DNA from: Sutterella seckii
GTDB taxonomy: Bacteria; Pseudomonadota; Gammaproteobacteria; Burkholderiales; Burkholderiaceae_F
Direction: 5' to 3'
Length of the DNA stretch: 64,000 nt
NCBI RefSeq assembly: GCF_009183815.1
Contig: NZ_WEHX01000004.1
Coordinates: forward strand, 18,530-82,529
In this document: positions 39,624 to 49,139 of the stretch, piece by piece
How positions within the stretch are numbered: position 1 is the stretch's first letter
How the letters are laid out: every line of letters starts with the position of its first letter
The notes under the pieces: model-generated
The model's database searches: none
Seen by the model: the letters and a program-made list of their open reading frames with translations, nothing else
What the model was told of the DNA's origin: nothing
Translations under genes and position numbers: made by a program

Positions 39624-39939
39624 TCTCTTTTCTGAGGTTCAGGTTCTGAACTTCTGAGTTAGATTGCTTCCTCAGGCGGAAGAGACCAAAAATGCTTTGA
39701 AAGGGCGGCATATGCTGCCCTTTCAGGCTGAATGGAAAGCTCAACTTCCCACTGATCATTCTGGTCGGCGGGAAGTTGCTCGCTATAAAGCTTTCCCCTC
39801 GCACAACCGTTACGGAGGCAAATTTTTGAAGCCCGGGCCTCTATTCGGTTGCGCGTTTCCGTAATGTCGATTATTATTCGACGTTTCTGCCGTGTGGGCA
39901 TCGAAATTCCAAGCTCATCAGCTTGTGGAGATTATTTAA
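39624..39939 (+). other. 316-base secY-rpmJ intergenic region with serial hairpins; infA absent
   Basis: No infA-like protein is encoded in any frame. Instead there are four inverted repeats in a row: GTTCAG/CTGAAC (39637-39651), CTTCC/GGAAG (39667-39682), a near-perfect 28-base dyad (39698-39725) and CAACTTCCC/GGGAAGTTG (39742-39778). A CAAGCT-CATC-AGCTTG hairpin (39910-39925) is close to the rpmJ RBS. Confidence 0.6.
39849..39877 (+). promoter_or_regulatory. predicted rpmJ promoter with -10 in a hairpin loop
   Basis: TTGCGC (39849-39854), 17 bases, TATTAT (39872-39877). The -10 is in the loop of a stem formed by AATGTCGA (39863-39870) and TCGACGTT (39878-39885), with one G-T pair. Confidence 0.5.
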
Positions 39940-40053
39940 ATGAAGGTTAGAGCTTCAATTAAGAAAATGTGCCGCAACTGCAAGATCATCAAGCGCAAAG
40001 GCGTTGTTCGAGTGATCTGCACTGACCCGCGTCACAAGCAGCGTCAAGGCTAA
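39940..40053 (+). CDS. rpmJ: 50S ribosomal protein L36
   Basis: A 37-residue L36 ([20 protein letters not shown] onward). It is the zinc-binding type: Cys11, Cys14, Cys27 and His32 are all present. RBS GTGGAG lies about 10 bases before ATG. The gene begins the alpha segment just before rpsM. Confidence 0.96.
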   Translation: MKVRASIKKMCRNCKIIKRKGVVRVICTDPRHKQRQG

Positions 40054-40065
40054 AGAGGTAACACA

Positions 40066-40431
40066 ATGGCTCGTATCGCCGGTATCAATATTCCGCCGCA
40101 GCAGCATGCTGAGATCGGTCTCACTGCCATTTATGGCATTGGCCGTCCGCGTGCCCGCCAGATTCTCAATGCTTGCGGCATTCCCTGCACGAAGAAGGTC
40201 CAGGACCTCGACGACGCTGAACTCGAACGCATCCGTGATGCCGTTTCCAAGTTCACCGTTGAAGGCGATCTCCGTCGTGAGATCCAGCTCTCGATCAAGC
40301 GTCTGATCGACCTCGGCACCTATCGTGGCATGCGTCATCGCCGCGGCCTCCCGGTCCGTGGTCAGCGTACCCGCACCAACGCCCGCACCCGCAAGGGCCC
40401 GCGCAAGGTTGGCGTCACGCTCAAGAAGTAA
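40066..40431 (+). CDS. rpsM: 30S ribosomal protein S13
   Basis: A 121-residue S13 (30S head). [20 protein letters not shown], then the C-terminal [20 protein letters not shown]. The E. coli alpha operon S4-binding pseudoknot sits at this start; I could not confirm one here. Confidence 0.98.
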   Translation: MARIAGINIPPQQHAEIGLTAIYGIGRPRARQILNACGIPCTKKVQDLDDAELERIRDAVSKFTVEGDLRREIQLSIKRLIDLGTYRGMRHRRGLPVRGQRTRTNARTRKGPRKVGVTLKK

Positions 40432-40444
40432 TTAAAGGTTAGTT

Positions 40445-40852
40445 ATGGCTGGCAACAACACCAAGACCTCCGTTACCGCCCGCGGCCGCAAGAAGGTTCG
40501 CAAGGTCGTTACGGAAGGCATCGCTCATATTCACGCCTCGTTCAACAATACGATCGTGACGATCACCGACCGTCAGGGCAACTCCATCGCTGCCTCGTCG
40601 TCGGGTGCGCAGGGCTTCAAGGGCTCGCGCAAGTCCACCCCGTTCGCCGCTCAGGTTGCTGCGGACCACGCTGGCAAGATCGCCCTCGAACATGGCCTGA
40701 AGAACATCGAAGTCCGCATCTGGGGCCCTGGTCCCGGCCGCGAGTCTTCCGTGCGTGCGCTTAACGCGCTCGGCATCCGCGTCACCTCCATCCAGGACGT
40801 GACCCCGGTCCCGCACAACGGCGTTCGCCCCTCCAAGCGTCGCCGCGTCTAA
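40445..40852 (+). CDS. rpsK: 30S ribosomal protein S11
   Basis: A 135-residue S11 (30S platform). [20 protein letters not shown] and the C-terminal [15 protein letters not shown] match. A 110-base gap with a hairpin follows before rpsD. Confidence 0.98.
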   Translation: MAGNNTKTSVTARGRKKVRKVVTEGIAHIHASFNNTIVTITDRQGNSIAASSSGAQGFKGSRKSTPFAAQVAADHAGKIALEHGLKNIEVRIWGPGPGRESSVRALNALGIRVTSIQDVTPVPHNGVRPSKRRRV

Positions 40853-40888
40853 TACTCCAGAATTATTCATTCTGTTGTTGAATCCCGC

Positions 40889-40921
40889 GTCCGTTGTTCC
40901 GCATGCTGAGGCGGCACGGAC
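40889..40921 (+). promoter_or_regulatory. hairpin in the rpsD leader
   Basis: GTCCGT/ACGGAC and CCGC/GCGG pairs form a two-step hairpin 42 bases before rpsD. S4 autoregulates its operon in E. coli, so an S4-type control site is possible; this is inference. Confidence 0.4.
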
Positions 40922-40962
40922 TGAATGTAGGGAGTCCTACAGGATAAGAGAGGCATTTTTAA

Positions 40963-41589
40963 ATGGCACGATATCTCGGTCCCAAGCTCAAGCTTTCGCG
41001 TCGCGAAGGCATTGACCTGAATCTGAAGAGCGCCCGTCGTTCGTTTGAGTCCAAAGTCAAGGACGTCGGCTCCAAGCCGGGCCAGCACGGCAAGATCTCC
41101 GGAGCCCGCATGTCCGACTATGGCAACCAGATGCGTGAAACGCAGAAGGCCAAGCGCATGTACGGCGTTCTCGAACGTCAGTTCCGTCGTTATTTCGCTG
41201 AGGCTTCCCGCCTCCGCGGCAACACGGGCGAAAAGCTCCTTCAGCTCCTTGAGAGCCGCCTTGACAACGTCGTTTACCGCATGGGCTTCGGCTCGACGCG
41301 CGCGGAAGCCCGCCAGCTCGTCAGCCACGGCGCCATCGAAGTGAACGGCCGCAAGGTGAACATTCCCTCCTACTCCGTTCGCGCCGGCGATGTGATCGCC
41401 GTCCGTGAAAAGGCTCAGAAGCAGGTCCGCATCGCCGAGGCTCTCGACCTCGCGCAGCAGAACGGCTTCCCGGCCTGGGTTGAAGTGGATGCCAAGAAAT
41501 TCACCGGCACCTTCAAGACCCTTCCGGCCCGCGACGAAGTCGCTCCGGAAATCAACGAAGCGCTCATCATCGAACGCTACTCCCGCTGA
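40963..41589 (+). CDS. rpsD: 30S ribosomal protein S4
   Basis: A 208-residue S4, a 16S primary binder. [20 protein letters not shown] and the S4 RNA-binding domain [20 protein letters not shown] are present. A strong terminator follows, separating it from rpoA. Confidence 0.98.
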   Translation: MARYLGPKLKLSRREGIDLNLKSARRSFESKVKDVGSKPGQHGKISGARMSDYGNQMRETQKAKRMYGVLERQFRRYFAEASRLRGNTGEKLLQLLESRLDNVVYRMGFGSTRAEARQLVSHGAIEVNGRKVNIPSYSVRAGDVIAVREKAQKQVRIAEALDLAQQNGFPAWVEVDAKKFTGTFKTLPARDEVAPEINEALIIERYSR

Positions 41590-41663
41590 TCTGGGAGGAT
41601 CCTCTGGGCACCGGACGTTATGTTCGGTGCTCTCCGGGTCGAAAGATCGATGCACACACGGCG

Positions 41664-41697
41664 AAACGCGGCTCCCTTCGAGCCGCGTTTTGTTCTT
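41664..41697 (+). terminator. strong Rho-independent terminator after rpsD
   Basis: AAACGCGGCTC (41664-41674) and GAGCCGCGTTT (41680-41690) form an 11-bp stem followed by TGTTCTT. It splits the usual rpsD-rpoA cotranscript. Confidence 0.85.
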
Positions 41698-41743
41698 GAA
41701 TTCATCCGCAAAATTCTCTTTGGTTATGCGAAGGATTTTTGCT

Positions 41744-41762
41744 GATGCATTTAAAATGCATC
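41744..41762. repeat. 19-bp palindrome upstream of rpoA
   Basis: GATGCATTTAAAATGCATC is perfectly symmetric around its central A. It lies 100 bases upstream of rpoA in the only region that can hold the rpoA promoter if the upstream terminator works. No convincing -35 is visible. Confidence 0.5.
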
Positions 41763-41861
41763 TGTTTAGGGACAGCTTGCGCCACCTGCATTCTGTCCGC
41801 CTTTTCAGCCTTATCGGTGTAACGAGCCGAGGGTATTGAACTAAAAGGAACTTGTTTAGAG

Positions 41862-42881
41862 ATGGCTAATACAGCTCTCCTGAAGCCCACCAGCGTCGAC
41901 GTTGACGTTGATCCGCAGAACCCCAATCGTGCCGTCATCACGCTCGAGCCGTTTGAACGCGGCTACGGCCACACGCTCGGCAATGCTCTGCGCCGCATTC
42001 TTCTTTCCTCCATGGTCGGCTTTGCCCCCACGGAAGCGCAGATCACCGGCATCGTTCATGAGTATTCCCAGATCGACGGCGTTCTCGAAGACGTGGTCGA
42101 CATCCTTCTCAATCTGAAGGGCGTCGTCTTCAAGCTCGAAAAGCGCGATGAAGTCACTGTGATGCTCCGCAAGGACGGCGAAGGCGTCGTCACCGCTGCC
42201 GACTTTGACCTTCCGCACGACGTGACGGTCCTCAATCCCGACCACGTCATCGCCCACCTCTCCGGCGGCCGCCTCGAGATGCAGGTCAAGATCGAAAAGG
42301 GCCGCGGCTATCAGCCCGGCGACGTCCGCGGCTTCCGCGACGACTATTCGAAGAGTTCGATCGGCCGCATCATCATGGATGCGTCCTTCTCGCCGATCCG
42401 CCGCGTCGCCTACCAGGTGATGGCTGCCCGCGTTGCTCAGCGCACCGACCTCGACAAGCTCGAGATCACGATTGAAACCAACGGCGCTATCGGCCCGGAA
42501 GAAGCGCTTCGCGAATCCGTGCGCATCCTCCAGGATCAGCTCGCCGTCTTCGGCTCCATCCATCCGGAACAGGATGTCGAAGGTCAGAAGACTGAGGACT
42601 CGGCCAACAATCCGCCGCCCCTCGATCCGATCCTTCTTCGTCCGGTCGACGACCTCGAACTCACCGTTCGTTCGGCCAACTGCCTCAAGGCTGAGAGCAT
42701 CTACTTCATCGGCGACCTTATTCAGTGCACTGAGAACGAGCTTCTCAAGACGCCGAATCTCGGCCGCAAGTCGCTCAACGAAATCAAGGAAGTCCTCGCC
42801 GCTCACGGCCTCACGCTTGGCTCCAAGCTCGAGAACTGGCCGCCTGCCGGTGCCGGCACGCCGGGCCTCACGGACCGCTGA
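41862..42881 (+). CDS. rpoA: RNA polymerase alpha subunit
   Basis: A 339-residue alpha subunit. The N-terminal domain has [20 protein letters not shown]; the C-terminal DNA/activator-binding domain (about 260-325) has [17 protein letters not shown] and [18 protein letters not shown]. It dimerises to nucleate core polymerase and contacts UP elements. The C-terminal tail is short. Confidence 0.98.
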   Translation: MANTALLKPTSVDVDVDPQNPNRAVITLEPFERGYGHTLGNALRRILLSSMVGFAPTEAQITGIVHEYSQIDGVLEDVVDILLNLKGVVFKLEKRDEVTVMLRKDGEGVVTAADFDLPHDVTVLNPDHVIAHLSGGRLEMQVKIEKGRGYQPGDVRGFRDDYSKSSIGRIIMDASFSPIRRVAYQVMAARVAQRTDLDKLEITIETNGAIGPEEALRESVRILQDQLAVFGSIHPEQDVEGQKTEDSANNPPPLDPILLRPVDDLELTVRSANCLKAESIYFIGDLIQCTENELLKTPNLGRKSLNEIKEVLAAHGLTLGSKLENWPPAGAGTPGLTDR

Positions 42882-42901
42882 AAATTTCTGAGCCCTAAGG
42901 C

Positions 42902-42929
42902 TTGATTACGGAAGGCGCGATCATATAAA
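42902..42929 (+). promoter_or_regulatory. promoter before rplQ with -10 in a hairpin loop
   Basis: TTGATT (42902-42907), 16 bases, TATAAA (42924-42929). The -10 sits in the loop of the hairpin AAGGCGCGAT (42912-42921) / ATCGCGCCTT (42930-42939), which follows the rpoA stop by 30 bases and may end rpoA transcripts. Confidence 0.55.
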
Positions 42930-43029
42930 ATCGCGCCTTTCGTACATAGGTACGTCTTCCGAGCGCCTCCACCCGACCGCTTCACTTCACGTGAAGATAG
43001 AAGATGACGGGGAAGAGCGCTTTAGTTAA

Positions 43030-43057
43030 GCCGGCTTCTTCCGCCGGCCGATTTTTA
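43030..43057 (+). terminator. hairpin plus T-run in the rplQ leader
   Basis: GCCGGC-N7-GCCGGC is followed by CGATTTTTAG, 20 bases before the rplQ start. It looks like a leader attenuator; function is inferred only. Confidence 0.45.
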
Positions 43058-43075
43058 GATTCAAGGAAATACAAA

Positions 43076-43504
43076 ATGCGTCATCGCAACGGCTATCGCA
43101 AGCTTAACCGCACCTCCGCTCATCGTCTTTCGATGCTGCGCAACATGGCCTGCTCGCTCCTCACGCACGAAGCCATCCGCACGACCCTTCCGAAGGCCAA
43201 GGAACTCCGCCGCGTTGTCGAACCCCTGATCACGCTCGCCAAGGAGCCGACGGTCGCCAACAAGCGTCTCGCCTTCAATCGTCTCCGTGACCGCGACGTC
43301 GTCGTCAAGCTCTTCAACGAAGTTGCTCCGCGCTTCGCCAACCGTCAGGGCGGCTACACCCGCATCCTGAAGATGGGCTTCCGCAACGGCGACAACGCTC
43401 CGATGGCCTACATGGAACTCACCGAACGCGCCATGCCGGTCGAGGAAGTTGCTGCTCCGGCTCCCGCCGCTGCCGCCCCCGCTGAAGACGTCAAGGCTGA
43501 ATAA
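43076..43504 (+). CDS. rplQ: 50S ribosomal protein L17 with Ala/Pro tail
   Basis: A 142-residue L17. [20 protein letters not shown] and [20 protein letters not shown] match. The last 20 or so residues are an Ala/Pro/Glu-rich tail absent from E. coli L17 (127 residues). The start is ATG at 43076 with AAGGAAA upstream; a longer frame runs through the leader hairpin. Confidence 0.97.
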   Translation: MRHRNGYRKLNRTSAHRLSMLRNMACSLLTHEAIRTTLPKAKELRRVVEPLITLAKEPTVANKRLAFNRLRDRDVVVKLFNEVAPRFANRQGGYTRILKMGFRNGDNAPMAYMELTERAMPVEEVAAPAPAAAAPAEDVKAE

Positions 43505-43548
43505 TTGCCTTGCGGCGCATCCCGCATGACTGCGGGATGAGGTACAAG

Positions 43549-43586
43549 AAGCCCGTATTTCCCTCAGGTGGAAGTGCGGGCTTTTC
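43549..43586 (+). terminator. terminator after rplQ
   Basis: AAGCCCG and CGGGCTT arms with an inner TTTCC/GGAAG pair, followed by TT. A CATCCCGCA/TGCGGGATG hairpin (43518-43539) lies just before it. Confidence 0.7.
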
Positions 43587-43626
43587 CATATTTGATCGTT
43601 TATTAACCCGAGGGGAAAAGCCCATC

Positions 43627-44013
43627 ATGGAATCCATGCGAATCGACAAGTGGCTCTGGGCAGCGCGCTTCTTTAAGACCCGCTCAATTGCTCAGGATGA
43701 AGTGGGGCTCGGCCGCGTGCTGATCGGCGGCCAGCGGGCGAAGCCCTCGCGCGATGTCCGTGTGGGCGACAGGCTTGAGATCCATCGGGGTGAAGAGGTT
43801 TTTACCGTTTACGTAGAGGGCCTTTCGGGGGTGCGCGGTCCCGCTTCTCAGGCTCAGCTTCTCTATAGGGAAACCGAAGACAGCATGAAGGCTCGTGAAG
43901 AGCGGCGCGCCATGATGAAGCTTGCCTTTGAGCCCTCGAGCACCATCCGCCAGGGGCGTCCCACCAAACGGAAAGGGCGGGAGCTCCGCCGCTTCAAGGA
44001 AGAGTTCCGCTGA
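43627..44013 (+). CDS. hslR: heat-shock protein 15 (S4-domain RNA-binding protein)
   Basis: A 128-residue Hsp15. The S4 domain starts MRIDKWLWAARFFKTRSIAQ and includes VLIGGQRAKPSRDVRVGDRL. Hsp15 binds 50S subunits carrying stalled nascent chains. ATG at 43627 follows GAGGGGAAAAG. The C-terminal third is basic (GRPTKRKGRELRRFKEEFR). Confidence 0.9.
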   Translation: MESMRIDKWLWAARFFKTRSIAQDEVGLGRVLIGGQRAKPSRDVRVGDRLEIHRGEEVFTVYVEGLSGVRGPASQAQLLYRETEDSMKAREERRAMMKLAFEPSSTIRQGRPTKRKGRELRRFKEEFR

Positions 44014-44027
44014 TCGGGCGCTCAAAC

Positions 44028-44066
44028 AAAAAGCCCGCCGTTCTGCCGAAGAGAACAGCGGGCTTT
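44028..44066 (-). terminator. terminator of engB-hemB
   Basis: AAAGCCCGC and GCGGGCTTT with inner GTTCT/AGAAC. The minus strand continues into TTTTTG, so it mainly serves hemB; the plus-strand T-run is short. Confidence 0.75.
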
Positions 44067-44120
44067 GCGGTCTGATGCGTTCATTCTGCCGCCCATTTCA
44101 GAGCGGACGGGAATGCCTCA

Positions 44121-45844
<1,724 letters not shown>

Positions 45845-45856
45845 GTGATGGGTTTC

Positions 45857-45887
45857 CCAAAAGTGGGCCGGCGGCAGAGCCGCCGGC
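45857..45887 (-). terminator. possible guaC-proximal hairpin upstream of engB
   Basis: GCCGGCGGC and GCCGCCGGC with a 3-base loop; on the minus strand CCACTTTT follows. It likely terminates guaC before engB. Confidence 0.6.
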
Positions 45888-45978
45888 TGAAAGCATCATT
45901 ATTCTAGGAATGAGAGCTTACAGGCGCGTTAATGCGGCTGTCTGGTTCTGGCTCAAGGAAAGATGAGCGCTCCGGGCT

Positions 45979-47025
45979 TCAGAGCGTATGTCCGAAGATG
46001 TCGTTGGTCTGCATGGAGGTGCGGATGAAGGTGGTCCGCATCGTGAGTTCCTTCAGACGCTTCGCGCCCACATAGGTGCAGGCGGAGCGCACGCCGCCGA
46101 GAATGCCCTGAACAGTGCCCTCGACGGGGCCTCTCGCCGGAAGAAGCACGGACTTCCCTTCCGCGGCGCGGTATTTCGCAACGCCCCCGGCGTACTTGTC
46201 CATGGCGTCCTTGCTGCTCATGCCGTAGAAGCGCTTGAAGGTCTTGCCGTCAATCTCAACGATTTCGCCCGCCGCTTCATCGTGGCCGGCGAGCATGCCG
46301 CCGAGCATCACGAAGTCAGCGCCGCCGCCGAAGGCCTTGGCGATGTCGCCCGGAACGGTGCAGCCGCCGTCGGCGCAGATGCGCCCCGAGAGGCCGTGGG
46401 CGGCGTCCGCGCACTCGATGATGGCCGAGAGCTGCGGGTAGCCGACGCCCGTCATTTTGCGCGTGGTGCAGACTGATCCCGGGCCGATCCCGACCTTGAT
46501 GATGTCCGCGCCGGCGAGGACGAGTTCTTCAGCCATGTCGCCCGTGACGACGTTGCCCGCCATGATGACGTAGTCGGGGCAGGCTTCGCGCGCCTTCTTC
46601 ACGAAAGAGACGAAGGCTTCGGTGTAGCCGTTGGCGACGTCGATGCAGAGGTACTGAATAGCGCCCTTCGGGGCCTTCTTTTCCACGGCGAGGAACTTTT
46701 CCCAGTCGGCGTCCGAGATGCCGAGCGAATAAAAGGCGGTGTGCTTCTCTTCGAGGCTGGTGAAGAAGTCGACGTATTCATCCACCGAATAGTGCTTGCA
46801 GAGCGCCGTCGACATGCCGTGGCGGCCGAGCGCGCGGGCCATTTCGAAAGTGCCCGTCGTATCCATGTTGGCCGCGATGATGGGAATCGCATGGTACTTG
46901 AGGGGCGAATGACGGAACTTGAATTCGCGCGTGATGTCGACTTCGCTTCTGCTCGTGAGCGTGGAACGCTTCGGGCGGATGAGCACGTCCTTGAAGTCCA
47001 GACGAATGGTGTTCTCAATATGCAT
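45979..47025 (-). CDS. guaC: GMP reductase
   Basis: A 348-residue GMP reductase that converts GMP to IMP with [23 protein letters not shown] carries the catalytic Cys, and [14 protein letters not shown] and [20 protein letters not shown] are typical. IMP dehydrogenase is excluded by the GuaC-type length and lack of CBS domains. ATG at 47025 has AAGGAG at -13. Confidence 0.96.
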   Translation of the reverse strand: MHIENTIRLDFKDVLIRPKRSTLTSRSEVDITREFKFRHSPLKYHAIPIIAANMDTTGTFEMARALGRHGMSTALCKHYSVDEYVDFFTSLEEKHTAFYSLGISDADWEKFLAVEKKAPKGAIQYLCIDVANGYTEAFVSFVKKAREACPDYVIMAGNVVTGDMAEELVLAGADIIKVGIGPGSVCTTRKMTGVGYPQLSAIIECADAAHGLSGRICADGGCTVPGDIAKAFGGGADFVMLGGMLAGHDEAAGEIVEIDGKTFKRFYGMSSKDAMDKYAGGVAKYRAAEGKSVLLPARGPVEGTVQGILGGVRSACTYVGAKRLKELTMRTTFIRTSMQTNDIFGHTL

Positions 47026-47076
47026 CGCGGGGCACTCCTTCGGGATGAGCGGAGCCAGGGCGGAGGCTCCGTAAAC

Positions 47077-47120
47077 GCAAAAACGCCGCATTCCGGGGCG
47101 ATTACCCGGAATCCGGCGTT
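47077..47120 (-). terminator. terminator of lptM-lysA
   Basis: On the minus strand, AACGCCG-ATTCCGGG and CCCGGAAT-CGGCGTT pair with small mismatches and are followed by TTTTTGCG. Confidence 0.8.
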
Positions 47121-47146
47121 AATTGATTCTACAGACTTTTGCGTAT

Positions 47147-48538
47147 TTACTCGATGCTCATGCCGAGGGATTGAGCAAAAAGACTGCGAACGGCTTCCTC
47201 GGACATGCCGGGATTTTTCACCAGCCCGAGCGTTTCCTCGTCCCGCGTGAGGTCGAGCGCTGTCTGCGGACGGCGCAGCGGAATGACGCGGCTGCCGTCG
47301 ACGAGCACTTCCATCGGAAGCGGCCGCGAGTTGTAGGTCGAGGCCATCGCCATGCCGTAAGCACCCGCCGTGCGGATGGCGAGGAGGTCGCCGGCTTCGA
47401 TCGCGAGATTGCGGTCATTGCCGAGGAAGTCCGTGGATTCGCACACCGGACCCACGATGTTGAGGATTTGGCGCTGAGCCTTCGGGTGCGGCACCACCGG
47501 CTCGATCAGATGGTAGCTCCCGTAGATGGCCGGGCGGACGAGCTCGGTCATGGAGGCGTCCACGATCGCGAACTGGCGCTCGAAGAGCCCCGACTTCAGG
47601 TACTGAACAGTCGTGAGGAGGACTGCCGCCTGAGCGATGACGGAGCGCCCCGGCTCCACGAAGATTTCAATGTCGGGAACCGAGACTTCCCTGCGGACAG
47701 CCTTGATGAGGGCAGGGATCAGTTCGGAAGGTTCAAGGGGCTTTTCGTCCGGGTGATAAGCGACGCCTGCGCCGCCCCCGAGATCAATGTGGTGCAGAAC
47801 GATGCCGCGGCGCGCGAGTTCGTTGACGAACCCGGCCAGGACGGTCACCATGCGGAGATAGGGCTCTGCCGACTCCACCTGGCTGCCGATGTGACAGGAG
47901 ATGCCCTCGATGCGGATCATCGGGAGCTTGGCGGCTTTTTCGTAGAGAGGAATCACCTCAGTGAGCTTCACGCCGAATTTGCTGTCGCCGAGTCCGGTGG
48001 CGACATGCGCGTCGACATGGGCATCAATGTTGGGATTGACGCGCACGGAAACGTGCGCCTCAATGCCGAGACGTTCCGTGACGGCATGAATGCGGTCGAG
48101 TTCAGCGGGCGACTCGATGTTGAAGCACTTGATTCCGGCGCGAAGCGCGAACGCGATGTCGGCGACCGACTTCCCGACGCCGGAGAAGACGACCTTCTTC
48201 GGATCTCCGCCCGCTTCGAGCGCACGGAGTATTTCGCCGCCGCTCACGCAGTCGAAGCCCGCGCCCTGACGGGCGACAAGTTCGAGGATGCCGCGGGTGG
48301 ACGCCGCCTTTACGGCGTAGCAGACCTGGTGGGGCTCTTCCCCGAAAGCCTTTTCATAAGCCTCGAGACGCTCCGCGATTCCTGCGCGCGAATAGACGTA
48401 GAGCGGCGTGCCGAAGCGGCGGGCGAGATCCCTGAGCGGAATGTCCTCGCAGAAGAGCTCGCCTTCAGGGGAGCGGTAGAAGGAAAGCCCCTGGGAAAGC
48501 TCGTCCGGACGGGTAAGATTGCGGTCAGCCATTGTCAT
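47147..48538 (-). CDS. lysA: diaminopimelate decarboxylase
   Basis: A 463-residue PLP enzyme of the alanine-racemase fold making lysine from meso-diaminopimelate. PLP Lys77 is in CYAVKAAS. HIGSQV and the HHIDLGGGAGVAYHPDE phosphate-binding glycine loop match, with the CESTDFLG active-site Cys. It starts 6 bases after lptM, so the pair is coupled. Confidence 0.95.
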   Translation of the reverse strand: MTMADRNLTRPDELSQGLSFYRSPEGELFCEDIPLRDLARRFGTPLYVYSRAGIAERLEAYEKAFGEEPHQVCYAVKAASTRGILELVARQGAGFDCVSGGEILRALEAGGDPKKVVFSGVGKSVADIAFALRAGIKCFNIESPAELDRIHAVTERLGIEAHVSVRVNPNIDAHVDAHVATGLGDSKFGVKLTEVIPLYEKAAKLPMIRIEGISCHIGSQVESAEPYLRMVTVLAGFVNELARRGIVLHHIDLGGGAGVAYHPDEKPLEPSELIPALIKAVRREVSVPDIEIFVEPGRSVIAQAAVLLTTVQYLKSGLFERQFAIVDASMTELVRPAIYGSYHLIEPVVPHPKAQRQILNIVGPVCESTDFLGNDRNLAIEAGDLLAIRTAGAYGMAMASTYNSRPLPMEVLVDGSRVIPLRRPQTALDLTRDEETLGLVKNPGMSEEAVRSLFAQSLGMSIE

Positions 48539-48544
48539 CTCTCA

Positions 48545-48682
48545 TTACCTCCCGGACTGAAAGGTGCCAGACTGGGCGGGTTCGCCCGGCATGTAGAGCG
48601 GTCCCTTGAGGCCGCATCCGGAAAGGACGAGGCACAAGGCCAGAGCGATGCCGGCAGCGCCGGCGGCAAAGGATTTTTTCAT
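48545..48682 (-). CDS. lptM: LptM/YifL-like small lipoprotein
   Basis: A 45-residue lipoprotein too short for most gene finders. The signal MKKSFAAGAAGIALALCLVL ends in lipobox SGC, followed by GLKGPLYMP, the conserved LptM tail. LptM helps LptD mature at the outer membrane. It lies immediately upstream of lysA and divergent from cyaY, 12 bases apart. Confidence 0.85.
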   Translation of the reverse strand: MKKSFAAGAAGIALALCLVLSGCGLKGPLYMPGEPAQSGTFQSGR

Positions 48683-48694
48683 GGGAAGAAGGAA

Positions 48695-48994
48695 ATGACG
48701 GAAACGGAATTTCTGGAAGAGGCCGAGGCGGAAATGAACCGCCTTCAGGACCATATTGAATCGAAGTACGAGGATGTCGACTGCACAAGGAGCGGAAACG
48801 TCCTCACGATTGAGCTCGAGGACGGCGCTCAGGCAGTCGTCAACATCCAGACGCCGATGCAGGAAATCTGGTTTGCCTCGCATCTGGGAGGCATGCATTT
48901 CAGAGAAACGGACCAGGGCTGGATCAATCCGCGCGACGGACGCACGCTCGAGGCAACCGTCGAGGGCGCAATCGATGCGCTCATGAGCCGCTAG
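48695..48994 (+). CDS. cyaY: iron-sulfur protein CyaY (frataxin)
   Basis: A 99-residue frataxin-fold protein for iron-sulfur assembly. MTETEFLEEAEAEMNRLQDH gives the acidic helix; the sheet has GNVLTIELEDGAQAVVNIQ and WFASHLGG, then WINPRDGRTL. Its start is 12 bases from the divergent lptM start, so promoters must overlap the coding regions. A bidirectional AT-flanked hairpin (49088-49120) follows. Confidence 0.93.
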   Translation: MTETEFLEEAEAEMNRLQDHIESKYEDVDCTRSGNVLTIELEDGAQAVVNIQTPMQEIWFASHLGGMHFRETDQGWINPRDGRTLEATVEGAIDALMSR

Positions 48995-49087
48995 CGCGCT
49001 CTCCGCTCGCTTCTGACAGGGATTCCCCTTGAGGCGAGTGCTTTCCAATTTTATCCAGCGAGCTTCGCAAGGCGCTTCCCGCAATAC

Positions 49088-49120
49088 GGAAAAGATCCGC
49101 CGGAAAGACGGGTCTTTTCC
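49088..49120. terminator. bidirectional hairpin between cyaY and ponA
   Basis: GGAAAAGA and TCTTTTCC arms enclose CCG/CGG. It lies between the convergent cyaY and PBP1A genes. Confidence 0.5.
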
Positions 49121-49139
49121 TCAGAAGCTCTGCGGCGCG

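Noticed and set aside
39664..39864. 66-codon frame between secY and rpmJ as infA
   Set aside because: The translation lacks IF-1 S1-domain features, and it lies across the hairpins.
47123..48694. Long plus-strand frame opposite lysA leading into cyaY
   Set aside because: LysA is clear on the minus strand; only the last 99 codons from ATG 48695 (CyaY) are real.
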